Of a stretch of 64,000 nt of DNA, positions 1 through 9,307 are shown piece by piece; the first letter of the stretch is position 1, and every line of letters begins with the position of its first letter. Source of the stretch: Clostridiales bacterium. GTDB taxonomy: Bacteria; Bacillota_A; Clostridia; Saccharofermentanales; Saccharofermentanaceae. The DNA is taken from the NCBI GenBank assembly GCA_017537905.1, contig JAFYJX010000028.1, positions 1-64,000 on the forward strand. Reading direction: 5' to 3'. The translations under genes were made by a program, and so were the position numbers. The notes under the pieces are model-generated. The model worked only from the letters and a program-made list of their open reading frames with translations, searched no databases and was not told where the DNA came from.

Positions 1-2
1 AG

Positions 3-1025
3 TTAGGTGACGGAGATTCTGTATGGAGCCTGTCCAAAGACGGAACAGTTTACGGATTCCTGATCTTTACATTTAAAGAAAACAGCATGGCAAAGACTAT
101 CGTCATATGTGAATCAGTAGTAGCAATTTGTTTTATTACTTCCGTAATATTTTTTATATACATAGACCGCAAAGTCATCATGCCGTTTAACAGGCTTTCT
201 GATTATCCGGAACGCATAGCCAAAAATGAGAATGCCGATGCGCTCCCCGAATCGAAAGATAAGTATTTCGGAAAATACATATGGGGAATGAACATGCTCC
301 GAGACCGTTTGTCGGGAGATACCAGAAAACTCCGCCAACTTGAAAAAGAACAGCTGACACTCGTATCCACGATCGCTCACGGTATCAAGACGCCGGTTGC
401 AAACATCAAGCCCTATTCCGAAGCTATCAAGAGCGGCCTTTACAGGGACGACGGCGTTCCTGATAAGAAGGATGCGGAAGTCGCAGATAAGATAACCAAG
501 AACGCCGACGACATAACTGATCTGGTCAAAGAACTTCTGGAGAGTGCTTCAAAGGGCGTTGTTGTTTTCGAGCCCAAGATAGAATCGTTCTACCTTACTG
601 AGATAGAAGATTTTATCAAGCGTGAGTACGATAACCGCCTTAATGTTCTAAGGATTCCTTATAAGATCGATATGAAGAGCCGTGTCATGATCACTTCTGA
701 TAAAGAAGGCATTACCCGCATCCTCGTCCAGCTTCTTGATAATGCGATCAAATACAGCGACGGCCGCGGCATTACCGTAACAATAGATAAGAATGAAGAC
801 GGATATATCTTCTCGGTAAAAGATACAGGCAGCCGCATACCTGACAGCGAGATGCCATATGTGTTTAACAGTTTCTGGCGCGGTTCCAATGCCGGCGACG
901 TCGAAGGCAACGGCCTTGGCCTTTATGAAGCCCAGTTTATAGCAAGAAAACTCGGCGGAGACATAGCCGTACGCTATCTCGAAGATACTGAAGAGACGGA
1001 GTTTGAAGTTTTTTTGCCGCTTTAA
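3..1025 (+). CDS. Sensor histidine kinase, C-terminal part (5' end outside window)
   Basis: The frame is open to the left edge, so the ATG at 87 is probably internal and part of the sensor domain is missing. Counting from that ATG, a membrane segment lies at about residues 4-26, followed by a linker. The phospho-acceptor motif is STIAHGIKTP with His98. The ATPase domain has an N-box (QLLDNAIKYSD), a G1 box (KDTGSRIP) and a G2 box (GNGLGLYEA). This is a membrane histidine kinase that would phosphorylate a response regulator, probably encoded just upstream. It sits 60 nt before an ABC ATPase and FtsX-type permease, an arrangement known from BceRS-BceAB-like peptide-sensing modules. The signal sensed is unknown. 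Confidence 0.9.
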   Translation, partial: LGDGDSVWSLSKDGTVYGFLIFTFKENSMAKTIVICESVVAICFITSVIFFIYIDRKVIMPFNRLSDYPERIAKNENADALPESKDKYFGKYIWGMNMLRDRLSGDTRKLRQLEKEQLTLVSTIAHGIKTPVANIKPYSEAIKSGLYRDDGVPDKKDAEVADKITKNADDITDLVKELLESASKGVVVFEPKIESFYLTEIEDFIKREYDNRLNVLRIPYKIDMKSRVMITSDKEGITRILVQLLDNAIKYSDGRGITVTIDKNEDGYIFSVKDTGSRIPDSEMPYVFNSFWRGSNAGDVEGNGLGLYEAQFIARKLGGDIAVRYLEDTEETEFEVFLPL

Positions 1026-1085
1026 GGATTTTTTAATAGTTTAGTTTCAGAATAGTGCTCGTAAACGGAATAACGGAGGAAAATT

Positions 1086-1844
1086 ATGAGCACTGTTATA
1101 GAAACAAAAGATCTTTGTAAGACTTATATCGTCAACAAACAAAGTAATAACGTATTGCAGAACGTGAACTTCTCGGTCGAGGAGGGAGAGTTCGTTACGG
1201 TCATGGGACCTTCAGGTTCAGGTAAATCCACACTGCTATATACAGTCAGCGGAATGGACAATGTAACTGCGGGAAGCGTCTTCTTTGACGGCGAAGAGAT
1301 CACTGCAATGAAGGACAAGCAGCTCGTCAGCTTAAGGCTCCTTAAAATGGGCTTTGTCTTCCAGCAGATGTACATGATGAAGAAACTCAGCATTATCGAT
1401 AACATCGTTCTTCCCGGCTTCCAGGCGAAGATAAGGCCCAGGGAAGAGGTCAGGAAAGACGCTGAGGATCTGATGAGAAAGCTTGGAATCATTGATGAAG
1501 CGGACCGTGAGATCACTGAAGTCTCAGGCGGCCAGCTGCAGAGGGCATGCCTTTGCAGAGCGCTTATTAATCACCCTAAGGTAATATTTGCAGACGAGCC
1601 CACAGGCGCGCTTAATTCAAAGGCTTCAAACGAAGTAATGGAAAGGCTTCTTGAGGCCAACCGCATGGGAACAACGATCCTTATGGTTACACACAGCGAG
1701 AGGGTCGCATCGATCTCCGACAGGATCATTTATCTCATGGACGGAAATATCCAGGGCGAACTTAACCTGGGAAAAATGGACGGAGAAGATCTCTCCGGAA
1801 GAGAGCGCAAAGTAAGAAACTGGTTGGGAGAGATGGGCTGGTAA
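1086..1844 (+). CDS. ABC transporter ATP-binding protein (MacB/BceA type)
   Basis: This 252-residue ATPase has Walker A GPSGSGKST (residues 41-49), a Q-loop near VFQQ (91-94), signature VSGGQ (146-150) and Walker B VIFADE (166-171). That set defines the LolD/MacB/BceA class, which pairs with FtsX-like permeases to move peptides or lipoproteins or to drive mechanotransmission. A strong ribosome site (CGGAGGA) precedes the ATG. The permease gene starts one base after its stop, so the two are co-translated. The neighbouring kinase suggests control by a two-component system. Confidence 0.93.
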   Translation: MSTVIETKDLCKTYIVNKQSNNVLQNVNFSVEEGEFVTVMGPSGSGKSTLLYTVSGMDNVTAGSVFFDGEEITAMKDKQLVSLRLLKMGFVFQQMYMMKKLSIIDNIVLPGFQAKIRPREEVRKDAEDLMRKLGIIDEADREITEVSGGQLQRACLCRALINHPKVIFADEPTGALNSKASNEVMERLLEANRMGTTILMVTHSERVASISDRIIYLMDGNIQGELNLGKMDGEDLSGRERKVRNWLGEMGW

Positions 1845-1845
1845 T

Positions 1846-4281
1846 ATGTATTTTAGAATGCTGAAAAGGGATATTAAGGATAAACCGGGTCTTAATATCG
1901 TTACTTTTATATTCATGGTTGCTGCCGTTACTTTTATGGTAATCGGTTCAACAATGATATACGCTTTGTTTGCCGGCGAGAAGAGGACTTATGCGAAATG
2001 TAATTCTTCTGATGTATATTTCAGACTTGATCGAAGCATATCTGAAAAGGAAGGTCTGATTGAGAACTTCTCGAAAGACTTAAAAGAAATTCCTGCTATC
2101 AATGATTGTGTTTATGATGAGGCTGTAGTTTTAGGTTTCACCGGCATTAAGCTTATCGGAGAAAACATTACGGAACATGTTCATTATTCTTCATATGAGA
2201 TAATTACTGATATTCCGGATAAATATGACGTTCCGATCGATTTTAATAACGATTATTTTGAAGTTCCTGACGGATGTATTGCTGTCTCACAGACATTAAG
2301 CAACAGATTCGGTATCAAAGAGGGCGAAAAAGTTCGTCTGACTACGCAAATAGGAAATGTGTATGAATTCACTGTAAGCACGATCTATAAGAATCCTTCG
2401 GTTACCCAGGTGGATCACATGTATCTGTCTGACCGTGATAAAGAATTATTCTATTCGGAATGCCCGCTTAAGTATGATTTCTTTATCTGCACGGTTCATC
2501 CCGGAATCGAAGACTACATCACCACATTAAGGGATTCTTGTACAGAACTCATGCTCGGATATGAGGACTACCATGCAGACGGTTATGCATCACGTGTGCT
2601 TTTCTTAAATAATGACGGACTTTTTGCGATCATAGTAACTTGCGCAATGCTTGTTGTAGCTGTTGCGATAATGGCGATGACGATGATAACCATTGATTTC
2701 AGTCTTAAGTCTGCGATTAAAAGAGAAGAACGTGAGATCGGCATGATGAAGGCAATAGGCGTGTGGTCTTTGTCTTATAAGACATTGTTCATAGTCAAGT
2801 ATCTCTTCTTCGCTGTATTGGGCGGCATCATAGGACTGCCCGCGGGATTCCTGTTAAGCAAGCTTTTGTTTAACAAGTTCGTAATGCACATCATGTATCC
2901 TGACGTAAAGATGATGATCATAATCGGTGCCATAGCGAGCCTTGCAACGATCTTTGTTATTGCACTCTTCAGCTTTTTCGCGCTCAGGAGAATGAATAAG
3001 ATCAGTGTCATCGATGCTATTCACGGCGAGAACAGAGGCGAGAGATTCAGCGCGATTCCAGGACCTTCGCTTAACAAAAAGAAGCATATGTCTGTTCCGT
3101 TGTTCCTTGCGGTCAGTGATATCTTAAGAGGTTTTAAGAGATACATTCTTCTTATTCTCGCGTATGTATTAGGCATTTGTGTGGTCATGTTTATAGTAAG
3201 ACTTGATGATACGCTCATGAGTACAAGTTACGCGAATACATACTTCCAGCAGGGACAGATGGACTTTTTGATCACGATCTCTGATGACTATTATTCAAAG
3301 CTGATAAGAGGCCAGGGAAGCTTTAAGGGCGCAGTGGATGTTATCAATTCTGATTTCGAAAAAAATGATATTCCTGCCCATATAATGGTCAACGAGTATG
3401 GCAACGGAATTATGAGATTTAAGGATAAGGAGACTGTTTGCCAATTCACGTGGCGTGAAGCGCCTTCGTCAGGAATGAAGTTTCTTGAGGGTAACGCGCC
3501 GAAGCTTAAGAACGAAGTGGCAATCGGTTACTATTCAGCGCAAGAAAAGGGAATCAATATAGGTGATACTATTTCTTTGGAATACGACAAGTATGAAGAT
3601 GACCATGTTTCTTTCCACAAAGTAACAGAAGAATTTATCGTTACCGCATATGTAGACAGGTTCGGAAATAATACTCCGGTGATTATCATGGGTGATGATT
3701 TCGAAGGCTCGATTGTTGTATACGGTGATTACTACAGCTGCACAATAGACGCGCCCGTATCACAGCATAATGCAATAATCGAAAAGATGCAGGCACTTTA
3801 TCCGGACGGTGAAGTTACGATCCTTCACAATAATGAGATCATGCCGCATTACCTTGTAGGTTATCAGCAGATGTTTAATCTGATAATACTCATTGTATCT
3901 TTGGTTTGTGCAGTGGTATTGATACTCCTGACTTCGCTCTATGAAAACATCTTTATCGATGAGGAGACGGCTGACATTGCCCTTCTCAAGAGCATGGGCT
4001 TTAACAGAGGCGTTATACGTGCATGGCACTTCTTCAGACTGATGTTATTGTCGGCTTTCTCGCTCCTGCTCACATATGTTTTCATGGCAACTGCAGGAAA
4101 CTTCCTTATCGGAAATCTGTTCAAGAGCATCATGAAAGCCGGAGATTTCAATCTCAAAGTGCTGCCCTTAAGCAACTTTGTGATCATTCCTTTAGCTGTT
4201 CTTACAGGATTGGCTTTGGTCACCTATCTGATGACGAGGATCACAAACAAGATCCAGATCTGGAAAGTGAGAAATGAATAA
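1846..4281 (+). CDS. ABC transporter permease, FtsX-like, 811 aa
   Basis: This large permease starts with a membrane segment (about residues 15-40) and a long extracellular region. A three-helix FtsX domain follows near residues 255-390, where the KREEREIGMMKAIG motif contacts the ATPase. It then has another helix, a second extracellular region and a second FtsX domain at the C-terminus (DIALLKSMGFNRGVIR). This double layout is typical of MacB/BceB-like exporters. It partners with the ATPase one base upstream, and its stop overlaps the next start by one base. The substrate cannot be read from sequence. Confidence 0.9.
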   Translation: MYFRMLKRDIKDKPGLNIVTFIFMVAAVTFMVIGSTMIYALFAGEKRTYAKCNSSDVYFRLDRSISEKEGLIENFSKDLKEIPAINDCVYDEAVVLGFTGIKLIGENITEHVHYSSYEIITDIPDKYDVPIDFNNDYFEVPDGCIAVSQTLSNRFGIKEGEKVRLTTQIGNVYEFTVSTIYKNPSVTQVDHMYLSDRDKELFYSECPLKYDFFICTVHPGIEDYITTLRDSCTELMLGYEDYHADGYASRVLFLNNDGLFAIIVTCAMLVVAVAIMAMTMITIDFSLKSAIKREEREIGMMKAIGVWSLSYKTLFIVKYLFFAVLGGIIGLPAGFLLSKLLFNKFVMHIMYPDVKMMIIIGAIASLATIFVIALFSFFALRRMNKISVIDAIHGENRGERFSAIPGPSLNKKKHMSVPLFLAVSDILRGFKRYILLILAYVLGICVVMFIVRLDDTLMSTSYANTYFQQGQMDFLITISDDYYSKLIRGQGSFKGAVDVINSDFEKNDIPAHIMVNEYGNGIMRFKDKETVCQFTWREAPSSGMKFLEGNAPKLKNEVAIGYYSAQEKGINIGDTISLEYDKYEDDHVSFHKVTEEFIVTAYVDRFGNNTPVIIMGDDFEGSIVVYGDYYSCTIDAPVSQHNAIIEKMQALYPDGEVTILHNNEIMPHYLVGYQQMFNLIILIVSLVCAVVLILLTSLYENIFIDEETADIALLKSMGFNRGVIRAWHFFRLMLLSAFSLLLTYVFMATAGNFLIGNLFKSIMKAGDFNLKVLPLSNFVIIPLAVLTGLALVTYLMTRITNKIQIWKVRNE

Positions 4282-5675
4282 TGAAAAAGATATATAGATT
4301 AACATCAATGTTTTTACTTGCAGCTGTGCTTGTATCCGGCTGTGGCAATAAAGCCGCTGTTGAAGTTAATGGCGTTGCGGATATGAAGCCGGTTGACTCA
4401 TATCTGACCAAAGAGGTCCGTGAGTATAAGGATGAAGGGACTGTAGAAACTCCCGTATCAACTTTATCTTCTGAAGACGGCCTTTGCGTGATCAAGGTAA
4501 TGCCAAGCTATTACGATGTTACTTTGGATTACGAGAAAGGTGACAGGGCGAGCGTTGGAAAAGCATACGGTTCTTTGATCAGAGAGCAGATGCCTGATTA
4601 TATCGACATCATGGAACCTTATATTTACGAGAATATAAGAATGGCATACAACGGAAATTATACAGAAGCTGCAGTTGAAATGAGGGAGAAGATCCTTTTC
4701 GAATCATGGCGTCCCGAATACAGGGAAGAGATCGCAGCTTTCGCTGAGGGTATCTCGGGCGGAGTTCACGGTATCACTGAAGACGGAATACTGAGTTACG
4801 AAGAAGCTGTCCTCGCCCAGATGATACCTGATGCTCTGCGTCCCACATGCTGCAGCGCGCTTTCACTGTGGGGAAGCAAGACTGCTACAGGCGACAGGAT
4901 CACACTTCGAAACCTTGAGTGGAATTTAGGCTCTGACAACCAGATGGGAAAGATCCACGCGGTAACTCACATGAAGAACGGCGACAGGTCTCTTACTGCG
5001 ATCTCTGTGCTGGGACTTCTGGATATCATTTCCGGAATCAACGATGACGGTGTTTTCTCGGCGATCCTTGATGTCGGTTCCGTGCAGAATGAAGCATATG
5101 TATGCGAGGGCAGGAAATGCTATACGATGGAATTAAGGTTCGCGCTTGAAGAGTATTCCTCTGCCCGTGATCTGGGAGAGTTCATGGTGCGTGAGAGCGG
5201 TAATTACACCTGGTGCCATAACCTTATTATTTCGGATGCAAACGATTCGTTCTGCGCTGAAGACTGTGTGAGCCAGGTGGCCCAGAGCGGACATGGAAAA
5301 TCGATCCTCCGTGACTGCAACACGCCAATCTTTGAAGGCCTGTCATGGGACAGTCCCGATTCACTTTGCGTAGTGAATTCATTTGCTTCACAGGGCAATC
5401 AGGACGGATTCAGCGGCTCTGGTTCAAACATCGTAAGATTTGCAAAATATAACGAATGGGTAAAGGCCAAAGATAAGTTCTCACCAAAGGACGTTAAGGA
5501 ACTCATAACCCAGGAAACCGTTAACCAGTATGCTGTTCAGAATGTCCATGGCGCAGGAAGCGCCCAGCTGATCCTGATCGACTACCACACGGGTTCAGTC
5601 CAGGTCGCATTCTCCGGCCCTGACGGAGTTTCGGACAAACCTGATTTCATTGAGGTGGACGTGATAAAAAGATAA
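4281..5675 (+). CDS. C45/AAT-type (acyl-transferase-like) lipoprotein
   Basis: This 464-residue protein begins with a lipoprotein signal peptide ending in LVSGC (Cys21). The segment RPTCCSALSLWG, followed about 15 residues later by LRNLEW, matches the nucleophile region of peptidase family C45, related to acyl-CoA:6-aminopenicillanate acyltransferase. Cys190 or Cys191 is the likely N-terminal nucleophile after self-cleavage. Members hydrolyse or transfer amide bonds; the substrate here is unknown. It overlaps the permease by one base, so it belongs to the same operon and probably acts on the cell surface together with the transporter. Confidence 0.75.
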   Translation: MKKIYRLTSMFLLAAVLVSGCGNKAAVEVNGVADMKPVDSYLTKEVREYKDEGTVETPVSTLSSEDGLCVIKVMPSYYDVTLDYEKGDRASVGKAYGSLIREQMPDYIDIMEPYIYENIRMAYNGNYTEAAVEMREKILFESWRPEYREEIAAFAEGISGGVHGITEDGILSYEEAVLAQMIPDALRPTCCSALSLWGSKTATGDRITLRNLEWNLGSDNQMGKIHAVTHMKNGDRSLTAISVLGLLDIISGINDDGVFSAILDVGSVQNEAYVCEGRKCYTMELRFALEEYSSARDLGEFMVRESGNYTWCHNLIISDANDSFCAEDCVSQVAQSGHGKSILRDCNTPIFEGLSWDSPDSLCVVNSFASQGNQDGFSGSGSNIVRFAKYNEWVKAKDKFSPKDVKELITQETVNQYAVQNVHGAGSAQLILIDYHTGSVQVAFSGPDGVSDKPDFIEVDVIKR

Positions 5676-5678
5676 GGT

Positions 5679-5788
5679 TTGTACAATTAAGGTCCTCAAT
5701 TTTTTGGTATAATTTCAAAGTGACTCCCGGTGGGATTCGCGAAGATACCAAGTAGAAATCATTTTCGAAAAGAGGACCTTATGTACAA
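5679..5788 (+). promoter_or_regulatory. Promoter and long inverted repeat before the arabinofuranosidase gene
   Basis: An extended -10 (TGGTATAAT, 5705-5713) is present without a convincing -35. The arm at 5679-5697 (TTGTACA, ATT, AAGGTCCTC) is the reverse complement, apart from two extra bases, of 5772-5788, which holds the ribosome site and start codon of the next gene. A transcript starting near 5720 would lack the left arm. A read-through transcript from the upstream operon would carry both arms and could mask the ribosome site. It could also act as an operator. Confidence 0.5.
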
Positions 5789-7292
5789 CTTATTTATCAA
5801 CACGGGCAAGGAACTTGGCCACATCAATCCTGAGATCCAGGGACATTTCTCCGAGCATCTCGGAAGATGCATATATGAAGGCGTTTATGTCGGTGAAAAT
5901 TCCGATATTCCCAATACAAACGGTATGCGTAACGATGTCGTAGAGGCATTGAAAGAGATGAAGATCCCTGTTCTGCGCTGGCCGGGCGGATGCTTTGCTG
6001 ACGAATATCACTGGAAGGACGGCATCGGTCCCAAGGAATCCCGTAAGAAGATGATCAACACCAACTGGGGCGGCGTTACCGAGGACAACAGCTTCGGTAC
6101 CCACGAGTTCATGGAACTCGCAGAGCAGCTCGGTTGTAAGACGTATGTCAACGGCAACATCGGAAGCGGCACTGTCCGTGAGATGAGCGAATGGGTCGAG
6201 TACATGACCTTTGACGGCGTATCCCCGATGGCTGACCTCAGAAGAGCCAACGGCAGGGAGAAGCCCTGGACTGTCGACTATTTCGCAGTCGGCAACGAGA
6301 CTTGGGGATGCGGCGGAAACATGGTTCCCGAGTACTACGCAAACCTCTATAAGCACTATCAGACTTTTGTTAAGCAGTATAATCCCGACAAGAAGATCAA
6401 GAAGCTTGCGGTAGGTCCTACGGATAAGGACTACAACTGGACTGAGACGATGCTCCGTGAGTGCTTCAGACAGCAGGGAACGTTCCCTCAGAACTTCGGT
6501 TATATGGACGGTCTTACGCTCCACTATTACACGCTTCCTTACGATTGGGATCACAAGGGTTCTGCAACGAAGTTCAACGACAAAGAGTGGTACATGACTC
6601 TTGCCAAGACATTTGCAATGGAAGAGTTCATCGAGAAGCATTCAGCCATCATGGACAGATACGATCCTGACTGCAGGATCGGCCTCATGGTTGACGAGTG
6701 GGGCACATGGTATGACGTTGAGGAAGGCACGAATCCGGGGTTCCTTTATCAGCAGAATACTATCCGTGACGCCCTCATCGCATGCATCAACCTCAACATC
6801 TTCAACAAGCACTGCAAGCGTGTAAAGATGGCTAACATCGCGCAGCTCGTAAACGTTCTTCAGGCAGTGATCCTTACTGAAGGCGACAAGATGGTTAAGA
6901 CCCCTACATACTATGTATTTAAGATGTTCAGCTGCCATCAGGACGGCGAGCTCCTGGAAAGCTCACTTAACAGCTCGAAGATCGGTCTTGAGGACCAGTA
7001 CATGGTTCCCAATCTCCACGAGTCAGTATCTAGGGGCAAGGACGGTAAGATCCACATCACATTGGGTAACCTCTCCTGCACAGACGCTTACGATGTATCA
7101 AGCAGTCTCATGGGCGAGAAGATCAAGTCTGTTAAGGCTACTGTTCTTGCAGGCAAGATGGACGATTACAATACTTTCGAGGAGCCTAACGTTGTTTTCG
7201 AGAAGGCTTTCGACGACATAAGCTTTGAAGGCGATAAGATCACATTTAAGATCCCCGCTTCAAGCGTTATGCATATCGAAGTAGAGATCTAA
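5781..7292 (+). CDS. Alpha-L-arabinofuranosidase, GH51
   Basis: This 503-residue intracellular glycosidase (no signal peptide) removes arabinofuranosyl residues from arabinoxylan or arabinan oligosaccharides. The GH51 acid/base Glu is in [11 protein letters not shown] (Glu173) and the nucleophile Glu in LMVDEWGTW (Glu306). The N-terminal [15 protein letters not shown] block is also typical. The ATG at 5781 is chosen because GAGG lies six bases upstream. An in-frame ATG at 5730 adds 17 residues but lies in the leader close to the promoter. Length is normal for the family. Confidence 0.95.
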   Translation: MYNLFINTGKELGHINPEIQGHFSEHLGRCIYEGVYVGENSDIPNTNGMRNDVVEALKEMKIPVLRWPGGCFADEYHWKDGIGPKESRKKMINTNWGGVTEDNSFGTHEFMELAEQLGCKTYVNGNIGSGTVREMSEWVEYMTFDGVSPMADLRRANGREKPWTVDYFAVGNETWGCGGNMVPEYYANLYKHYQTFVKQYNPDKKIKKLAVGPTDKDYNWTETMLRECFRQQGTFPQNFGYMDGLTLHYYTLPYDWDHKGSATKFNDKEWYMTLAKTFAMEEFIEKHSAIMDRYDPDCRIGLMVDEWGTWYDVEEGTNPGFLYQQNTIRDALIACINLNIFNKHCKRVKMANIAQLVNVLQAVILTEGDKMVKTPTYYVFKMFSCHQDGELLESSLNSSKIGLEDQYMVPNLHESVSRGKDGKIHITLGNLSCTDAYDVSSSLMGEKIKSVKATVLAGKMDDYNTFEEPNVVFEKAFDDISFEGDKITFKIPASSVMHIEVEI

Positions 7293-7294
7293 AG

Positions 7295-7540
7295 ATGCCG
7301 AAGCCCTGCACGCGCTGCCTTCTGAAGGATTACAGCAAGGAAGTCTATGAAAAGCTGATAGTAGAAGGCTTAAAGGCCCTTCCTGCTGAAGACCTTACGA
7401 CGGAAGATGTTACGGCGGAAAGGCTTGGCGTCTGCAAGAATTGCGAAAAGATAAACCAGGGCACGTGTCTTGCCTGCGGCTGCTATGTAGAGATCAGGGC
7501 GGCGCTGAAGGCGGGCAGGTGCCCTTATAACAAATGGTAG
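7295..7540 (+). CDS. Small Cys-rich protein, DUF6171-like
   Basis: This 81-residue protein starts two bases after the arabinofuranosidase stop. It has Cys pairs CTRC near the N-terminus, CKNC in the middle, CLACGC, and a final Cys in GRCPYNKW, which suggests one or two zinc sites. The pattern, with the VEIRAALKAGRCP ending, matches small proteins that I recall as DUF6171. The function is unknown. It is translationally linked to the gene before it. Confidence 0.7.
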   Translation: MPKPCTRCLLKDYSKEVYEKLIVEGLKALPAEDLTTEDVTAERLGVCKNCEKINQGTCLACGCYVEIRAALKAGRCPYNKW

Positions 7541-7549
7541 TGGTATAGT
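7541..7549 (+). promoter_or_regulatory. Extended -10 promoter for the HAD/dehydrogenase/antiporter operon
   Basis: TGGTATAGT fits the TGnTATAAT pattern seen before several genes in this window. It lies 25 bases before the start codon at 7574, which has its own ribosome site (AAGGGAG). No clear -35 was seen. Confidence 0.45.
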
Positions 7550-7573
7550 AAGGACGGTAAGGGAGATATTCTT

Positions 7574-8230
7574 ATGAAAAAAGGCGTTATTTTCGATATG
7601 GACGGCACAGTCTGGGATTCATCCGAGAATGTAGCCAGGGCATGGACTGTCAAGGTTCAGGAAGCCGGATTTACCGACAAGATAATCACCCGTGAAGACA
7701 TCCAGAGAAACATGGGTAAGCCCATGGACGCTATCGCAGATGACCTTTTCACATATACAGAGAAGGGTCCTGAGAGAGACAAGCTCCGCTTCGCCTGCGA
7801 GGACTATGAGAATGAATACTTAAGAGAGAACGGCGGCATCCTCTACGACGGCGTTTTGGATACCTGGGCCGAGCTTAAGGAACTTGGCTATCACATCTAT
7901 ATCGTAAGCAACTGCCAGGCAGGATATATCGAAGCGTTCTTAGAGTTCTACGACATCCCTTACGGCACTCCTGAAGATCTTGTTGAAGATATCGAGTGCT
8001 ATGGAAATAACTTCCTGCAGAAGGATGAGAACATTAAGCTTTTGGCTCAGCGCAACGGGCTTACCGAAGCCTGCTATGTAGGCGACATCCAGAGCGATTA
8101 CGACGCGACCGCAAAGGCAGGGTTCCCTTTTATCCACGCTAAATACGGATTCGGTACCATCAACACCGAAGTCCCCGTTATAAACAGTTTTGACGAACTT
8201 ACAAAAGTCGTACCTGAAGTAATCGGATAA
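7574..8230 (+). CDS. HAD-family phosphatase (phosphoglycolate phosphatase-like)
   Basis: This 218-residue cytoplasmic hydrolase has the nucleophile motif FDMDGTVWDS (Asp8, general acid Asp10), the motif II region YIVSNCQ, and the metal-binding GDIQSDYDA. A helical cap lies between motif I and II, as in the phosphoglycolate phosphatase (Gph) group. The substrate is probably a small sugar or glycerol phosphate. It is first in an operon with a glycerol-1-phosphate-dehydrogenase-like gene 21 bases downstream, so a polyol phosphate is possible, but this is inference. Confidence 0.88.
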   Translation: MKKGVIFDMDGTVWDSSENVARAWTVKVQEAGFTDKIITREDIQRNMGKPMDAIADDLFTYTEKGPERDKLRFACEDYENEYLRENGGILYDGVLDTWAELKELGYHIYIVSNCQAGYIEAFLEFYDIPYGTPEDLVEDIECYGNNFLQKDENIKLLAQRNGLTEACYVGDIQSDYDATAKAGFPFIHAKYGFGTINTEVPVINSFDELTKVVPEVIG

Positions 8231-8251
8231 CAAGAAAGAGAGGTCAACATT

Positions 8252-9307
8252 ATGCCCAAAGACGAAATCTCCATACCTCCTATCCTTAAGATCGAGAGAG
8301 GCGTAACTGCCAACATCGGCGAATACTTAAAAGATGCAGGCTTTACGCAGGTTGTAATCCTCTTCGGTAACGGTCTTACATCAATGTTCGGCGATACCGT
8401 TTTTGCTTCGTTCGAGAAGGCCGGCGTCAAGGTGCTTCACCATCAGGAAATGGATACCGTTGACTTCAACGACATAACCGAGCTCGCTTTCAGTCTTCCG
8501 AATAAGACTCAGGCGGTCATCGGCATGGGCGGCGGCAAGGTAATCGATGCGGCTAAATACATCGGTTATGTCCTTCGCATTCCTTTTATCAGCGTTCCTA
8601 CGAGCTCTTCATCTGACGGGTTCTCGAGTTCATCTGCGTCACTCATCGTTGACGGACACAGAAAATCCCTGCCTGCTAAGATGGCTTACGGCATCCTCGT
8701 TGATACCGATGTCATCAAGAGCGCGCCTGTGAGATTCCTTTATTCCGGCGTAGGCGACATGGTCGCCAAGATATCTTCCACATACGACTGGCAGCACGAG
8801 GAAGACATGGGCTACGACGAGGTCAATGACTTCGCCTTCATGATTGCCAAGAAGGCTGCAAATTCATTTGTAAGAACGCCTTTCGAATCCATTGAAGAAG
8901 ATCTCTTCCTGAAAGAACTCCTGGACTCACTTGCAATGAGCGGCGTTGCAAACGAGATTGCAGGATCTAGTGCTCCTACGAGCGGCAGCGAACATCTGAT
9001 CTCACACGCTCTGGATTCATTCTTGGAACGCCCTCAGCTTCACGGCATCCAGGTTGGCATCGCAACCTACATCATGTGCAAGATCTGTGATCACCGCTGG
9101 AAGAGAGTGGATAATATCTTCACCAAGACCGGTTTCTGGGACTATTGCGCAACACTCGATCTGAAGGCCGAAGACTACAGCAAGGCTATCGACATGGCGC
9201 CTTCCATTAAGCCTCACCGTCACACATATCTTCACGAGGAGAAGTACAGGGAACTTGCAAAAGCGCTCCTTACAACTGACGATAAGCTTAAAGCAATACT
9301 GAAATGA
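8252..9307 (+). CDS. sn-Glycerol-1-phosphate dehydrogenase-like (AraM/EgsA family)
   Basis: This 351-residue enzyme belongs to the iron-type alcohol dehydrogenase superfamily, on the glycerol-1-phosphate dehydrogenase branch. The NAD(P) site is GMGGGKVIDAAKY (91-103), the family block PTSSSSDGFSS starts at 116, and metal ligands are Asp169 (VGDM), His248 (GSEH) and His264 (LHGIQ). The family reduces dihydroxyacetone phosphate to sn-glycerol-1-phosphate, the archaeal lipid backbone; in Bacillus the homologue is AraM. The arabinofuranosidase upstream fits an arabinose-linked AraM. The lipid operon starting at 15.1 kb offers a second explanation. Its stop overlaps the next start. Confidence 0.82.
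   Translation: MPKDEISIPPILKIERGVTANIGEYLKDAGFTQVVILFGNGLTSMFGDTVFASFEKAGVKVLHHQEMDTVDFNDITELAFSLPNKTQAVIGMGGGKVIDAAKYIGYVLRIPFISVPTSSSSDGFSSSSASLIVDGHRKSLPAKMAYGILVDTDVIKSAPVRFLYSGVGDMVAKISSTYDWQHEEDMGYDEVNDFAFMIAKKAANSFVRTPFESIEEDLFLKELLDSLAMSGVANEIAGSSAPTSGSEHLISHALDSFLERPQLHGIQVGIATYIMCKICDHRWKRVDNIFTKTGFWDYCATLDLKAEDYSKAIDMAPSIKPHRHTYLHEEKYRELAKALLTTDDKLKAILK

Noticed and set aside
5790..6641. Long open frame antisense to the arabinofuranosidase gene
   Set aside because: It mirrors the codon structure of a well-supported GH51 gene, has no ribosome site and resembles no family.
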